Assembly (NCBI GenBank): GCA_902806565.1
Contig: CADCXA010000065.1
Location: forward strand, 248,001 to 312,000
Source of the DNA: Hypoxylon rubiginosum
Taxonomy: Eukaryota > Ascomycota > Sordariomycetes > Xylariales > Hypoxylaceae
DNA: 64,000 bases
Direction of reading: 5' to 3'
Position numbers and translations under genes: made by a program. Shown here piece after piece: positions 23,401 through 37,237 of this stretch (positions within the stretch are counted from its first letter, which is position 1; every line of letters starts with the position of its first letter). The notes under the pieces are model-generated. The model was not told the origin of the DNA, ran no database searches, and saw only the letters and a program-made list of their open reading frames with translations.

Positions 23401-26400
23401 ATTATAAAAAAAATATTATTCTTTTATATATATATTTTTATAAGTTATTTAATATATATACTATTTATTTATATATTAATATAATTATATAAAAAAATTA
23501 GTTATAATTTAAATATATAATTTTATAATAAAAGTTATAAAAAAAAAAACTTATTTTTATAATAATATTTTTAATATTATTTATATAATTATAAATAAAA
23601 AATATTAGTTTTATTTATATTTAATTAACTTTTTTAATAATATTTAATTAATATTTAAATTATTATAAAACAAATTACTTTAAAATAATTAAAATACAAA
23701 TAAAATAACTTATAAAAAGTTTTTTAAAATGGTTTTTATAACGTTATTTTAATTAAAAACATTAACTTAATTAATATTAACTATAATATATATTTATTAT
23801 TTTTATTTATTAATAATAAAAGATTTATATTTCGTTATTATTAAAATTTAATAATTATTATTTATTATTTAAATTAATTAATCCTTTTTATTATTTTTAT
23901 TATTAATTTAAATTAGTTAAAAATAAAAAATAAGTTTTTTTTAAATTAAACTATAAATAATTAACTTAATATTAATATTTATATTTTTAACTAAAAATAA
24001 AAGATATTTTTAAATAATATTATAAAAAAAAATTACTTTAATAAATATTATAATATAATCTAAATAATTAAATATTAAAAAAAAAACTTACTTTATATAT
24101 ATTATTTAGTTTTTTTATTATTATTAAACTATAATTAATTTATAAAACTTATAAATATTAACCATATTATATAAATTAAAATTCTAAAAATTAATATTAA
24201 TTTAAATAATATTTTATAATAAATAATATTATTTAATATAATATATAGATTTTATAATATAATAAATTTAAAATTACTTTATATAATTAAAAACTATTAT
24301 TTTAAAAACTTTTTAAAATTATTTTACTTTAAAATTATAATTAAATTAAATAAATATTTAATATATAAATAAAAATTATATATTAAAATCTTAAATTATT
24401 TAAAATTAATAAAACAAAATAATAACTAAATAATATTATATAATTTTTTTTTTAACTAAAAATACTAAATATATATTAATATTAAAATCTATGTTACTAT
24501 AAAAATAATTAAATATATTTATAAATATATTTATAAAAATAATAATTAAATTATAACTTATTTATATTAAAAAAAAATATTATTATAATAAAATTAAAAT
24601 TAAAATTAATTTTATAATAAAATTAATAAATATTTATATAATTATTTTATTAAATTATATAAATTAATATATTATTTTTTAAAATTTTTAATTTATAATA
24701 TATATTTATTTATTTAATTTTTAACTGTTTATTTAAAAAAGAAAAATAAAATAAAATATTATATTAAAAATAACTTTAAATTAATAATAAAAACCTTAAA
24801 ATAAAACTATATAATTTTTATAATATAATTTAAATATAATAAAATTTATAAAAATAATTAAAATATTTTATACTAAAATTTTTTATATTTATTTTAATAA
24901 TATATAAGGAAAAAATAAATAAAATATAAATAAAAAATAATAAAAAAGTTTAATTAAATATATTTTATTTATTTAAAAACTAGTAAAAGATTTTATTTAT
25001 AAATACTTTTTATTTTAATTTTTAAAATTAAAAATTAATTTAATTTAATAAAATATAATAATATTTAATATTTAATATTTTAAAATACTTATTAAACTTA
25101 AAGCTTTTTAAAAAAATAATAATTATTAAAAGAATTTTTTTAAAAAAATATAAATATTTTTAATTAATAGTTAATTAAAAGTTATTTTTATATATATTTT
25201 ATAAAAAAGTAATATTTAAAATTTAATTTATATTTAAAATAAGTTTTAAAAGTTTATATATAATAATTTAATATAAGTATTTAATAAAATATAAAGTTTA
25301 TTTAACTTAATTAAAATTATTTATTTAAATTATAATTTATATTTAATTAAAATAATTACTATAAACTTAAAAAACTAAAATAAAATAAATTTTATTTTAT
25401 TTTAATTTAATTAAAAAAAAGTTTATATTAATTATTTATTTAAAAAAAAGTTAAATTATAATTATAATATTAAAATAAGTTTATATAATAAAACGTTTTT
25501 AATATTAAATAATAATTAATATATTATATATAATATTATTATAATAATTATTAAATAAATTTTTTTTTTATATATTTTTATTTATAAAACTTAATTAAAA
25601 TTAAAAAGATTTTTTTATATTTAATATTTTATTATTACTATTAATTAAAAAAGAAAATTATATTATATATAACTTTATTTAATATTATAATGTTTTTATT
25701 ACCTAATAAAAAAATTACTTATTTATAGTTTAAAATTTTTATTATTTTAAATAGTAATTTAATATATAATATTTAAAAAAAATTAATAAAAACGAATTTT
25801 TTTTAATAAATATCGCTAATTATTTAAAATAAAATTATTATATAATATAAATATATATTTAAAGTAATTTATAAAATATTATATAATATATAAAAAGATT
25901 AATTTTTATTTAATAAAATGTTTATTTTATTTAAAAAAGATTTTATATAAATCTTATTTATAATTAAAAAAAAATTAAAATTATAAATTATTAATATTTA
26001 TTTATAAAATTTATTTTTATAACTTAAATTTTAAAAACTATATTTAATAAAAAATATAAAAGTTTAATAAAATAATATAAAAAATATAAAATTTTTATAA
26101 TAACTTTAAATAATTTTTTATAATTTTAAAACTAATAAATTAATATTATTATTTAATATAATAAAAATGTTTAATAATATTAAAGATTTTTATAATTATA
26201 TTTATTTAAAAAAAATCCTAGATAATATATTATATAACTTAAATATTTTTATTTTTAAGTTTATTTTATTTATATATAATATATTTATATAAAAAATTAA
26301 TAATAATTTATTATTTAATATTTTTAAAAAGAAATAAAAATATTTTTTAATAAATAAATTTATTAAAATAAATAACTAATAAATTAAAAAAACATTAATT

Positions 26401-28806
26401 AAAATAATTTAAACTTTATAATTAAAAAAAATACCATTAATTAAATTAAAATTAAAAGTTAGTTTTTTTATTATAATATTACGTAATTTAAATTTTAATT
26501 AAAATTTTTATAATAACATTTAAATAATTATAACTTAGTTTAATAAATATAATATAAAAATTAAAATTCTTAGTAAATTATTTAATAAAATAAAATATAT
26601 TTTATTAAAAATTAAATTAATTTAAAATAATAAGAACTAGTTATTTATATAATTTAAATAATAATTCTTAATATTAATTTATTTTATTATAACTATAAAT
26701 AAATTATAAAAATAATCTTTTAATATAATTAATATTAATTAAAAGATTTTTATATTTATATATAAATAGTTTTATATAATTATATTAAAAATTAAGTTTA
26801 TTTAAAAGTTAAAAGTTTTAAAAATATTAAAAATAAAATTTAATAAATTATTAAATATTATATATTTTAAAATTTTATAAAAATTAATAAATAATTAAAA
26901 AAAAATATTATAAATAATATTATATTTAATATATATATAAAATGTTTTTAATTAATTACTTAACTTATTTTTATTTTTTAAAATAAAAAGTTTTATTATA
27001 TTTTAATTATTTTACTTTTTTTATTATATTAAATAATTAAAATAATAAGTTATAAATTATTTTAATTACTTTAAATAAATAAGTGTTAATTAGTTTTTAT
27101 TTCGTCGCGGGTTTTATATTTTTCTTAATTATTAATAATAAAAAATTATATTAAAAAAAAATTAAAATTAATATAAAAACGTTAACTGGTACGTTATTTA
27201 TTTTAATATATTTATTAATAATTATTAAAAAAGTTAATTATTATTATTTAAATTTATTAATATTTATATATTATATATTAAATTAATAAAAATATTTACT
27301 CCTAATATTATTATAATAATAATTAACATATATATTATTAAAATAATTAAATAAAATAATATAATATTAAAATTTATTATTATTTATTTTATAATTAATA
27401 TAATTTTATTTTAAAAATAAAATAATATTATATATTTATATATAAATAGTTAATAATAATTAAAACTTTTAAATTAACTAAAAAAAATTAATATAAATTT
27501 ACCTTTATAATTAGTAATTAATATTTTATTTAATTTAATTTTTTTATAATAATAAACCTGGTTTTTATATTATATATTTAATAAAAAAGTTTATTTAATA
27601 ATAAGTTATTAAATTATTAATAAAATGTTTACTTAAAAAAATAATAAAGTTTAATATATATATAAATTATTAAATATTAAAACTATAATATTACTTATTT
27701 TTATTTTTTTAATTTTAATTAAAACTTATTATATATATTTAATTAAATCTTTATTATTTTTTAATATAAAATAATTATTATTTTCACTAATATAATAAAA
27801 AATTTTAAACGTATAAAATAAAACTAAAAAATAATTTAACTTATTTTAATTTAAAACTAATATTTATTTTTAATTAAATTTAAAAAAGTTAAAATAATTT
27901 ATATTATAAAATAATAAACTTAATAAATAAAAATTAATATATTAATTATTATTATTTTAACTTATAAAATTATAAAATTATTTTTTTAATTTAATAATAA
28001 TAATTATTATAAATATTATTTTTATAATATAAAAAAGTTAAAATAAAATTAAAAAGTTTTTTAAAATTAATAAAATCCCTTAAAAAACGTTCCTTATAAA
28101 CTAAAAAAAAATCTTATAAACCACGTAAACTTAAATAATATCAATTAAAAATAATTATAAAAATTTATAAAATTTAAAAGTTTAAATTAAATAGTTATTT
28201 AAATTAAATAAATAAAAAAAATATTAAATAATTTAAAATTAATATTATATAAATCACGTTTTAATAACAATTTAAAAAAATATATAATAACTAAATATAC
28301 GTTATATATTAAAAATAAGCTGGTTTAAAATACATATAAAATAATAAAAAAAATAAAGATTTTAAATAAATTATAATTATAAAATTAATTAACGTTAAAA
28401 ATAAGTTTTAAATAAATAAAAATTATTTAATTAAACGCTTTTAATTTTATATTATAAAGTTATAATATAAAAAAAAATCTTATATTTTAAAAATATAAAA
28501 AAATATTAACTTAAAATTCCTATTAAATAATATATAAAATAATAAATTAATTTATTAAATTGTTTTTTTTTTATTTATATATATATATTTTATAAAATAT
28601 TATTTTTATAAAAATACCTACTTAAAAAATATTATAAATTATATATATAAAAAAATAATATATAAAAAAAAATCCAATTTTTTTAATTATAATATATTAA
28701 AAAAAACTTAATTTTTTATAAATAAAATATTAAAAAAAATTAAATCTCTTAATAAATATAATTATTATAAACACGTTTAAAAATAATTTTATAATTAACT
28801 TTAAAA

Positions 28807-28859
28807 TTAATATTAATAAAAAATTTAATATTAATAAAAAACTTAATATTAATAAAAAC
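28807..28859. repeat. 17-18-bp tandem repeat, three copies
   Basis: TTAATATTAATAAAAAA is repeated three times head to tail with single-base differences, within the A/T block. Confidence 0.7.
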
Positions 28860-29091
28860 TATATAAAAAATAATTAAAATAAAATAATTTTTATAATAAT
28901 TTAAATTTTAATTATTATTATTTATTAAGTTAAATATAAATATAAATAACTTTAAAATAAAATTAAAATTAATAAATAAATAAAATAATATAAACTTAAT
29001 TTTAATATTTAAATATAAAAAATTAAGTTTAAATTTTTTTTTTAATTAAATTAAAAATCACTATTTAAATCGTTAAAAAAAAAAAATTTAA

Positions 29092-29092
29092 A

Positions 29093-29127
<35 letters not shown>

Positions 29128-29159
29128 CATTTTTATTATTATTATTATTATTATTATTA
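29092..29159. repeat. (TTA)n microsatellite
   Basis: Nearly uninterrupted ATT/TTA trinucleotides over about 68 bases, broken once near 29128 by a TCATTTT interruption. Confidence 0.85.
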
Positions 29160-29310
29160 ATAAATTTAAATTACTTAATATATATTAAAAATATTAATTT
29201 TTTATAATAATATTTTTAAAAAAAATATTTAAAATTATTGTTATTACTAAGCTTTATTTATTTAATATATATTAAATAAATTAAACGTTTATTTAAATAC
29301 TTAATATTAT

Positions 29311-29410
29311 TCTTTTTTTTAATTTTACTTATATTTTTTTTTTTAGTTTTATTTATATTCTTTTTTTTAATTTTATTTACGTTTTTTTTTTTAATTTCGC
29401 TTATATTTTA
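29311..29410. repeat. Minisatellite, unit about 27 bp, four copies
   Basis: A poly-T run followed by AATTTTATTTATATT recurs four times with small changes (ACTTATATT, ATTTATATTC, ATTTACG, CGCTTATATT). Confidence 0.65.
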
Positions 29411-31389
29411 TAAAATTTTATTAATATTATATTTTTAACTAGTTTTTTTAATACTAATAACCTTTATTTTAAAATTAAAAAGTTATTTTACTGTTATTAT
29501 TTATTATATAAATTATTTATTATAAAAGTTTTTATATTTAAAAAAAATAATAAAATATTTTTAATAAAAAATATTATTATTAAACATTTTAATTATTTTT
29601 TTAGTAAATAAAATTTAAGTAAAATAAATAAATAAAAATTTAATTAAAATATAAAAAATTAAATAAAAAAAATAATTATAAAATAATATATATATTTTAA
29701 TATTTATATTATAATATTTAATTAATAATTAAAAAATATATAATATTAAATAAAGTTTATTTTTTTATTTAAAGTTTAACTTTAAATAAATAACAATATA
29801 ATTCTTATTTTAAACATAATAAAAATTTTAATAAAAAAATATATAATTAAAAAAAAAATATAAATAATATTTAATAAATCTTTTATAAAATATATATATA
29901 TTTAATTAACTAATAACTAAGAATTTATAGTTTTAAATATAATATAACTGTTTTTTAATTTTATTAATTATAATATAAAAATATAATAATTATAATTAAA
30001 ATTAAATTTAAAATTAATATAATTAAATAAATTATTAATATATATATCTTTTTATTATTTAAATATATTCCTATAAAAAAAAAATTAATATTTTTAAAAA
30101 GAAATTATTAAATATAATATATTAATTATAATAAAAATAATTAATATAAATATATATATATAATATTTAAAATTAATTATAACATTTAAACATATAACTT
30201 ATATTTATATAATTTTTACAAGAAATATAAAAATAATAAATCTTAATATTAATTAAATTATTTTAAAATACCGGTAAATAAAAAATAATTTAATTAATAA
30301 ATAAAAAAAAATATAATTTTTATATATTTTTAATATTATTTTAAATATTCCTAATAATAATTATATAAACTTTATAAAACAATAAATAATAAAACTTATT
30401 ATTATTAATAATATATAAAATAATTAATATATATAATAAATTATACTTAAAATAAAAAATATAAATAACTTTTTAAATTTAATTAAATATATTATTATTA
30501 TTATTAAAAAATATAATAACTATAAATTTTTCTTTTAAATTTATTTTATATTTTATATTAATAAAAAATATATTAATAAAAAGTAAATACTAAAATAAAA
30601 AATAAAAAATTAAAATAATATTAAAAAATATTTATATATTATATAATTTATTTATATATATAAATAAATAACAAATTATTAATATTTTAAGTTTTAAAAT
30701 AATTTATTACTTATTTAAATAAATACTTATATAACTTATATAAATAAATTTTTATAATTTTATTTATATTATAATAAATATAACTTTTTATTATTTATAT
30801 ATATTTAAGTTTATATATATTACGTTTATATATTTAAAAATAAATAATATTAATAAATTATATTATTTAATTTATAAATTACTTTTATATAATTTATATA
30901 TATAATTATAATATAAACTTAATATATATTATTTAAAATACTTAAAAATAAAATTATTATTTAATTTTAATTTTTTAAATTACTTTAATATAATTTTTAA
31001 TATTAACTATAAAATAATTTATATTATTTATATTATTATTACTAGTAATTATTAATATTTAATAATAAAAAAAAATATTAATATATTATAAATATATAAA
31101 AATAAATATAATTTTTATATTTTAAAAACTTTTAAAAATAAATTATTTATTATATTTAACTATAAAATCCTGTTATTTAATAATTATTAATAAATTTAAT
31201 TAATAAATAATATTAAATATTTTTTTATTATAATATCGTAATAATTATTTAAGTTTATTAATAAAATAATATTAATAAATAATTATATTTTTTACTTAAA
31301 TTTTAATTAATAAGTAATATTTATTATTTTATTTTTATTATAAAAAAAAATAATAAACTTAAAATATAAATATAATAAATTAACTATAA

Positions 31390-31451
31390 ATAAATTAATT
31401 TTAAATAAGCTAATTTTAAATAAATTAACCTTAAATAAATTAACTTTAAAT
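31390..31451. repeat. 15-16-bp tandem repeat, four copies
   Basis: AAATAAATTAACTTT-like units are repeated in tandem, differing at one or two positions. Confidence 0.65.
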
Positions 31452-32139
31452 AATAAAAAAATATTTTTATAAATTTTAATTATTAAAATTATAATAAATT
31501 TAAAAAAACTAATAAATAATTATAATTTTTTAATTAAGATTTATTATTTTATAAAAGCGTTAATTAAAATTAAAATAACTTATATTATATTTAAAAATAT
31601 ATTTAATTTAATTTAATAACTATTATATATAAAATTTTATAACTTTATTTTTAAATATAAACGATTTTTTTAATAATAATAAAAATTAAATAATAATTTA
31701 AAATAATATTTATTATTTATTTAATTATAATTATATAGTTATAATATTAAAAAAAAATAAAAATAAAAATAATAAACTAAATAAATTATATATATTATAA
31801 ATTTATATATTAAACTTACCAGGATTTTTTATTAATAAAAATTTATTATATTTAAATTTTTATTATAATATTAAATATTATTTTATTTTAAAAGTATTTT
31901 TTTAATATATATTTATATATTTTACTTAAAGTTTAATATATAATAAAATAGTTTTATTATTTAAAAATAAAAAAGTAATAAAAAATTAAAAGTTTAATTT
32001 ATTATTAATAAAACTTTAAAAAAATAAACGTTATAAATAAAAATTATTAAAGATTTTAATTAAAATATATAAATTATAAATAAAAATATTAAAAATAAAT
32101 AATTAAAAAAAAAGGAAAAAACAAAATAAAAATTAATAA

Positions 32140-32186
32140 TTAAAAAACTTAAAATTAAAAAACTTAAAATTAAAAAGTTAATAATT
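32140..32186. repeat. 14-bp tandem repeat, about three copies
   Basis: ATTAAAAAACTTAAA units are repeated head to tail near the right end of the A/T block. Confidence 0.6.
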
Positions 32187-32912
32187 AAGAAATAATTATA
32201 AATATTATTTCTTAGTTTTAAAAAAAAACTTTTTAAATTTAAATTTAAAATTTAATAATAATAACTTTAATATTTATTATTAATATTATAAAAAAACCCT
32301 TATTATATAAAAATAAAATAAATTAAAATTAATAACCAGCGATAATAATTATAAAAAAAAGTCTAAAATTAATAAAAAATTAAAAATAAAACATATAAAA
32401 TTAATACCGATTTTAATTTATATTAAAACTAAATAACTTAAATTTATATTTAATAATATTATATTTAAATTAAATATTAATTTAATTTTATTATTTAATA
32501 ATTTTATTAATAATAATAATAATATTTAAATTAATAATAAATAAAATTTTAATAAATATAAATATAATAATATTTTAATAATTAAAAAAAATAATAATTA
32601 CTAATTAAAAAATTTTTAAAAAAAAAAATAATAAAATTTAAATAAAAGTTTAAAAAAAATAAATATAAATATAAATATAAAATATAAAATATAAATAAAA
32701 TAATTAATATAAATATACTAATTAAAAAAAAATAACGCAAATTAATAAAAAGTTTTAATAAAAAATAATAAACTTAATAATTAAATACTAGTTTTATAAT
32801 TTTTATTTTATATTTTTATAGATAAATTCCAATTAATTTAAATTATACGAAGTTAATATGGTGTGATGGTGAAATGCTTATATAATTTAAAAAAAAAACC
32901 CACAGCTTCCCT

Positions 32913-32936
32913 CCCGGCCGTGCTTGCACGGCCGGG
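32913..32936. repeat. Perfect GC-rich inverted repeat at block edge
   Basis: CCCGGCCGTGC and its exact reverse complement are separated by only TT, an 11-bp stem with a 2-base centre. It lies about 30 bases outside the right border of the A/T block, where base composition returns to normal. It resembles a hairpin or a nearly perfect palindromic protein-binding site; no coding gene end lies close enough for it to be an obvious terminator. Confidence 0.8.
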
Positions 32937-33302
32937 TTGCGCAGCTAGTCGTGATTAATCCTAGCATATGTACAATCTCTGGGCCAATCTGCCGACTCGT
33001 CCCGTATTGGAAGACTGTTATTAGGTATCATCTTTGCATCTCGTACTACTAACAATCTACGCCGCCATCTCACCACCCCTCGCCTAGCAAGGTTGAGCTC
33101 ATGCCTACCTACCTGTCCTGTCAATAACGCAGCCGCTAGGCCTTCTTACCCACGTCATTATAGATAACTCAACGTTAAATGGGTATGCGTAGTTGAGTTA
33201 AAGCACCGAGCGCGACGCCCTCGGGACTCCGGGTGAGCGGTTGTCAACTTCCTTTTCCGCAACTAGAATTTAGAGGTAATCAACGGTACAACGCTCCACA
33301 CA
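32937..33302. other. Intergenic: Mtr10 3' flank
   Basis: Ordinary-composition DNA between the A/T block and the Mtr10 stop codon. It contains a TACCTACCT motif near 33106 and nothing else I can identify. Confidence 0.5.
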
Positions 33303-36300
33303 CTAACCATCAAATCGAAACCGCGATCCCTCTAGTGCTCCCAGACCGTCCCGAGGCGCGATATATCTCCTTCGATAGGTATTGGTAAAGTCCTGTAGGA
33401 TTGACCGTATCTGCCGGACATCGCCAGTGTCGTTAGTGCTCAGCTTCTCCCTGACTTTCGTCATGAGGCGGTCTATCTCCACTGGTGTGACGGTGCGCTC
33501 GGGCAACAATCGGAGTGTTCTGTCGACCCATGCTGCCGTCTGCTCTGGGAAGATCTCGAACAACGTGAGAAGTGCGCCACTAGCATCAGCAAAGCAGTCC
33601 TTCGGGAATGTGATCATCATACCGGCGAGTAAGCGTTTAACTAACGTCTCGCCTTGAGCCGATAGGAGCTGCTTTACAACAGTTCTAAGTTGTCCGGCAA
33701 CTGAAGCTGAGAGGTGGTCGTAGGACGTTGGCGAGTATGCCGTGCCCCACCCCAGAACGTCGCGGAGATAATGAAGAGTAGCAGACAGGGGTTCACGCTG
33801 CTCAAGAACAAGAACGGAGAGAGCAGCTTCGAATACAGGAGGAAATATGGCCGACGGGATGAATTTCTGAGGGTAGTATAAGAGTCCGTCAACGACGAGA
33901 CGGAAGAAGTCTTCGGTAACGTCCGGAAGATCCTGTGGCGATAGCTCGCTGAGGAAGCGGAGGACATTCGTAGCCTGGGCCTCGAAGAATACGTAGATAT
34001 GTTCCGTCATGTCCTCGCCCACGTGTTCTCGGTCGTCAGAGAATTCGCGCAGGATAGCGCCGGTAACCCATAGGAAACAACCTTGCTTCGACGTAGCAAA
34101 TCCGGTTGCTAGTTGGTTCGCCATATCAGGGAGGATCGGCGCCATGGCTCCTCTGTGTGAGATGACCATGAACCTCCAACATCGGCAGACTCTCTCACAG
34201 ATGGGAGGGAAGTCGAGGAAGTTCATTAGAACCTTGGATAATATCGGAAATACTTCTTCCCAATATTTCACAGCAGGATCTTCCTGGCCACGTTCAACAG
34301 GAGGGAGAACTACAACGCCCTGAGCGAAGAACGTGATCAATTGTAGATGATCAGCGACCAGTAGCTTTCCGTCGTTGTCTGTCGCGTTGTTTGCCTTCGC
34401 CATGAGTCTCTGAACCAGAGGATCGCAGAAGAGCTTCAGAAGTTTGTATATATCTTCCTTCGGCTGGACCGACACTACGGTCGCAACACCTTCTGTGATT
34501 TCTTCTTGGCTAACCTGAGGAAGCTTATCTAGAATTTGGTCATAGAACTGTTGCAGTTGAACAACCTGTTCGCCCAAAAGGTTCCTGCAGTCCGTGCAGA
34601 AGTACTTGACAGCCATCGCGGCGGCCCGCACAATCTCCTTGGAGTCGGTGTCGAAAGAAGAGACGATATAGGTGAATTGGGGACTGAGGAATTCTGGGTG
34701 AGCAGCCGTCCATTCCGTGTATCTGCCGAGAACCATGATTGTGGCAAAACGCAGCTTCTCATGCGCCGGCATCTGAACCAGAAGCGGCATCAACTGAGGT
34801 AAAATGGTGTTCTCTTCACTGGTAACCATACGTCCCATGGCTCGCATTGAGAACAACGGTGCTTCTAGTTGTTGCCAATGGGGAACTGATGCGCCGTTTG
34901 CTAGGCTTGCGTACTTCTGCATCCAGATTTTTATGCCGTGAAGAACCTTGGTAAGACACTCGGTGACACCCATAATCTCACAGCAGTCCTTCAAAGTATC
35001 ACCCATAAGATGTCGGAATTCGCGGAATTTTTCTTCCGCCTCCCTATCCCCATCGAACAGATCCTTTTCGTTGTTTGTTTCAGATTCGGGATACTCGAGA
35101 TGTTTCAGTAGAATGTCGACAAGTCTGGCATAGACATCGAGAAGTCGCATTCTTGACTCGATGTACTTTTCCAGTACTAGATACTGTTTGAGGTCGTACC
35201 AGAAATCGAAGGTGAATTCGATGACGTCCCTGTCCTTATCTCTGGCGGTGCACTCGAGAACAGCGTCAACTAAGGGTCTGAAGGCAGCTGCTTCGCGAGC
35301 AATGGCGACAGCCCAGGCGGACCCAGCCTCGCTGAACAGCTTAGTGAGTGATTTGTAAGACTCGGCATCTTCTTCCTCGACCACCTTCTGGATCTTTGGC
35401 TGGAGGGCGATGACCCTGGGAAGGAGAATTTGAATGGTTTCTACGTTGTCATCGATCTCCCTGGTCTCTCTGACCATTGTTGAGATACATTCGGCGGCGG
35501 CCTGAAAAGAGGAATCGCTCTCGAGTGCGCTGAAAACGATGTTAAGTAAGGGGGACTTGACGATTTCATTGACGGGAACCTCGCGTAGCCACGATGTAAT
35601 GCATTCAAATAGCTGGGGGTTCGTTGCAGCTGCCTCTGTTTCCACAAGTTAGCATGGGCCATCCCCGTAGGATACGGCGAGCCTTACCTGATGAATGAGC
35701 ATAGTTTATTAGGAGTTGTACCACCTGCGGAGCATTGTGTTGCAGCAATTCGGTGGTTCTCAGCGTGAGCTCTTCGTCCTAAACGATAACTAGTTAGGTC
35801 GTTGCTCACTTCGAGTCGCATATCCACGATACGCCGCCGGAGGGTATAGGAGAGTAGGTCGTGCGGGCATATGTCGATGTACGTACTGTCAGGGTGATTT
35901 TGCGTCCCTCGGTCACCTCTTCCGGTAGGACTCTAAGGAAATCCAATATGCAAGCATGGTTTTCGTCGCCAAGTGACGATACCACGACAGGTAGGACATC
36001 CTTCCATCCTTGCATCTGTATGGCTAGGATTGCCAGGCATACGCAGAGCTGTACCCTTACGGGCTTCGGACCCGGCGCATATCGCTTGAGGAGCGATAGT
36101 AGTTGAGTTCGCACGGCTGGAATCTCAGGAGCGGGTACTTGGGTCGAGAGGTCGTATGTTATCTAGCCAGGTGCCGCTCGGTCAGCTTCACGACACAATT
36201 ATGACGTAGGGTCTCTGTGCAACACTTACTTTTCCTCTCAGAGTCGTCGCCGCGAATAGCTTCACGTCAGCTTCGGCGTTCGACTGCAGTATCGTGATGG

Positions 36301-36503
36301 TTGCGGACCATGCGGTCGTCTGCATGCCGAGTCAGTAAAGGGGGATATGACGGTGGTCGTCTGTGGAAACTAACCGACTTCTGGAAGCTCTCGAGGTATT
36401 CATGCGCTCTCTTCTTCTTTTCCGAGTCTCCACCTCGCATAGTTAGCATGGCCTGCAGCACCTCATCCACCCCGAAAACCTGTTGCGATCCGTTGGAAGC
36501 CAT
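33303..36503 (-). CDS. MTR10: Mtr10 / transportin-3-like nuclear import receptor
   Basis: Importin-beta family karyopherin that in yeast imports the SR-like mRNA-binding protein Npl3 and takes part in tRNA retrograde import. Model: complement(join(33303..35635, 35688..35778, 35887..36162, 36230..36319, 36375..36503)), 972 residues, the family length. Every junction is GT-AG and restores the alignable N-terminus: VDEVLQAMLTM, AWSATITILQS, KLFAATTLRGK, ITYDLS, then RVQLCVCLAILAIQMQGW and LRVLPEEV. The whole protein is alpha-helical repeat, starting with an importin-N-like region. The C-terminus FTNTYRRRYIAPRDGLG is typical for fungal orthologues. It diverges from SmE across a shared 734-bp region. 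Cytoplasm/nucleus shuttling is inferred from the family. Confidence 0.93.
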
Positions 36504-37237
36504 GCCGCGCGACGTGTATTGATTAAAGTAAGGGTAGATCAAGGGCCGGGGGGCGGATCGCAGGAAGCAGCAACGGCTGCCAATCAGGGATGGTCGCGAG
36601 ACGGAAAGATACGATCGATTTAAGTACTATTAGTTAAAAAGGTACTGGCGCCCGGGGCAATGCAATAGTGACGAGGTATAACAAGTCACAGATGATGGGG
36701 GAGAGAGTAAACCGTGTTGCTTGGTGTGTTTGGTGAATCCCAAGTAAAAATGAAGCCTTGAATGTGAATGTGAGTAGAGAGAAGCTTAGGCAAAAGGCTT
36801 GAACGTGTCGGCGTAAAGAGGGGCCCAAAAATATAACGAGATTCGCATTTGCTCTGCGGTTGCCATGTGAGCCTGACCCTGATCGTTATGGAGCTTGCTT
36901 CCACAATTCGTCTGTGGCTTGACTTCTTGACTTTGGAGGGGTAACGCCTCTTTGGCTTATTAAGCGCTTAAATGCCTAACCCGGTTTAGTCCAGGTCGGT
37001 ATCGATCCTATCTCTTAGCCTAGTGCCTAGGAGCACGGTTTGATTCAATTTTTAGGTCCTGTTGTATTGGCGACAGCTGCTTCAGCCTTTCCGCCTCGTC
37101 GAACTTCGTCGCGAAAATCCAACCACACACGTTCCTGACACTTCAACACATTATAGCTGCTTCCATCAGGCTTGCTACGACCATTAAGCCAACGACCGAT
37201 ATTTATCTAGTACCAGCTTTCATTCATCTATTTCAAA
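36504..37237. promoter_or_regulatory. Shared divergent promoter region, Mtr10 / SmE
   Basis: A 734-base region between two outward-facing start codons, so it must hold both promoters. No TATA box or known operator is obvious. ORFs here are short and without recognisable motifs. Confidence 0.5.

Larger units (their letters stand above)
19090..32880. repeat. 13.8-kb A/T-rich, RIP-like heterochromatic block
   Basis: By eye well over 90% A+T along its whole length, with stops (TAA mostly) in every frame and no credible ORF. Remaining C and G are mostly in CT/AG, CG, CC/GG or AC/GT contexts, while CA and TG are scarce. That is what C-to-T change at CpA on both strands leaves behind, the known preference of fungal repeat-induced point mutation. 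The edges are sharp on both sides, with normal gene-bearing DNA beyond. Several tandem repeat families are recognisable inside. The original content (transposons, satellite or centromere) is not legible. Confidence 0.85.

Noticed and set aside
32846..32858. ATACGAAGTTA resembling half of a loxP site
   Set aside because: Only one arm matches and there is no partner arm or spacer; chance in A/T-rich DNA is sufficient.
19090..32880. Mitochondrial DNA insertion as explanation for the A/T block
   Set aside because: No mitochondrial coding frame, tRNA or rRNA stretch is legible and stops are in all frames; RIP explains the composition better, although a heavily mutated insertion cannot be excluded.
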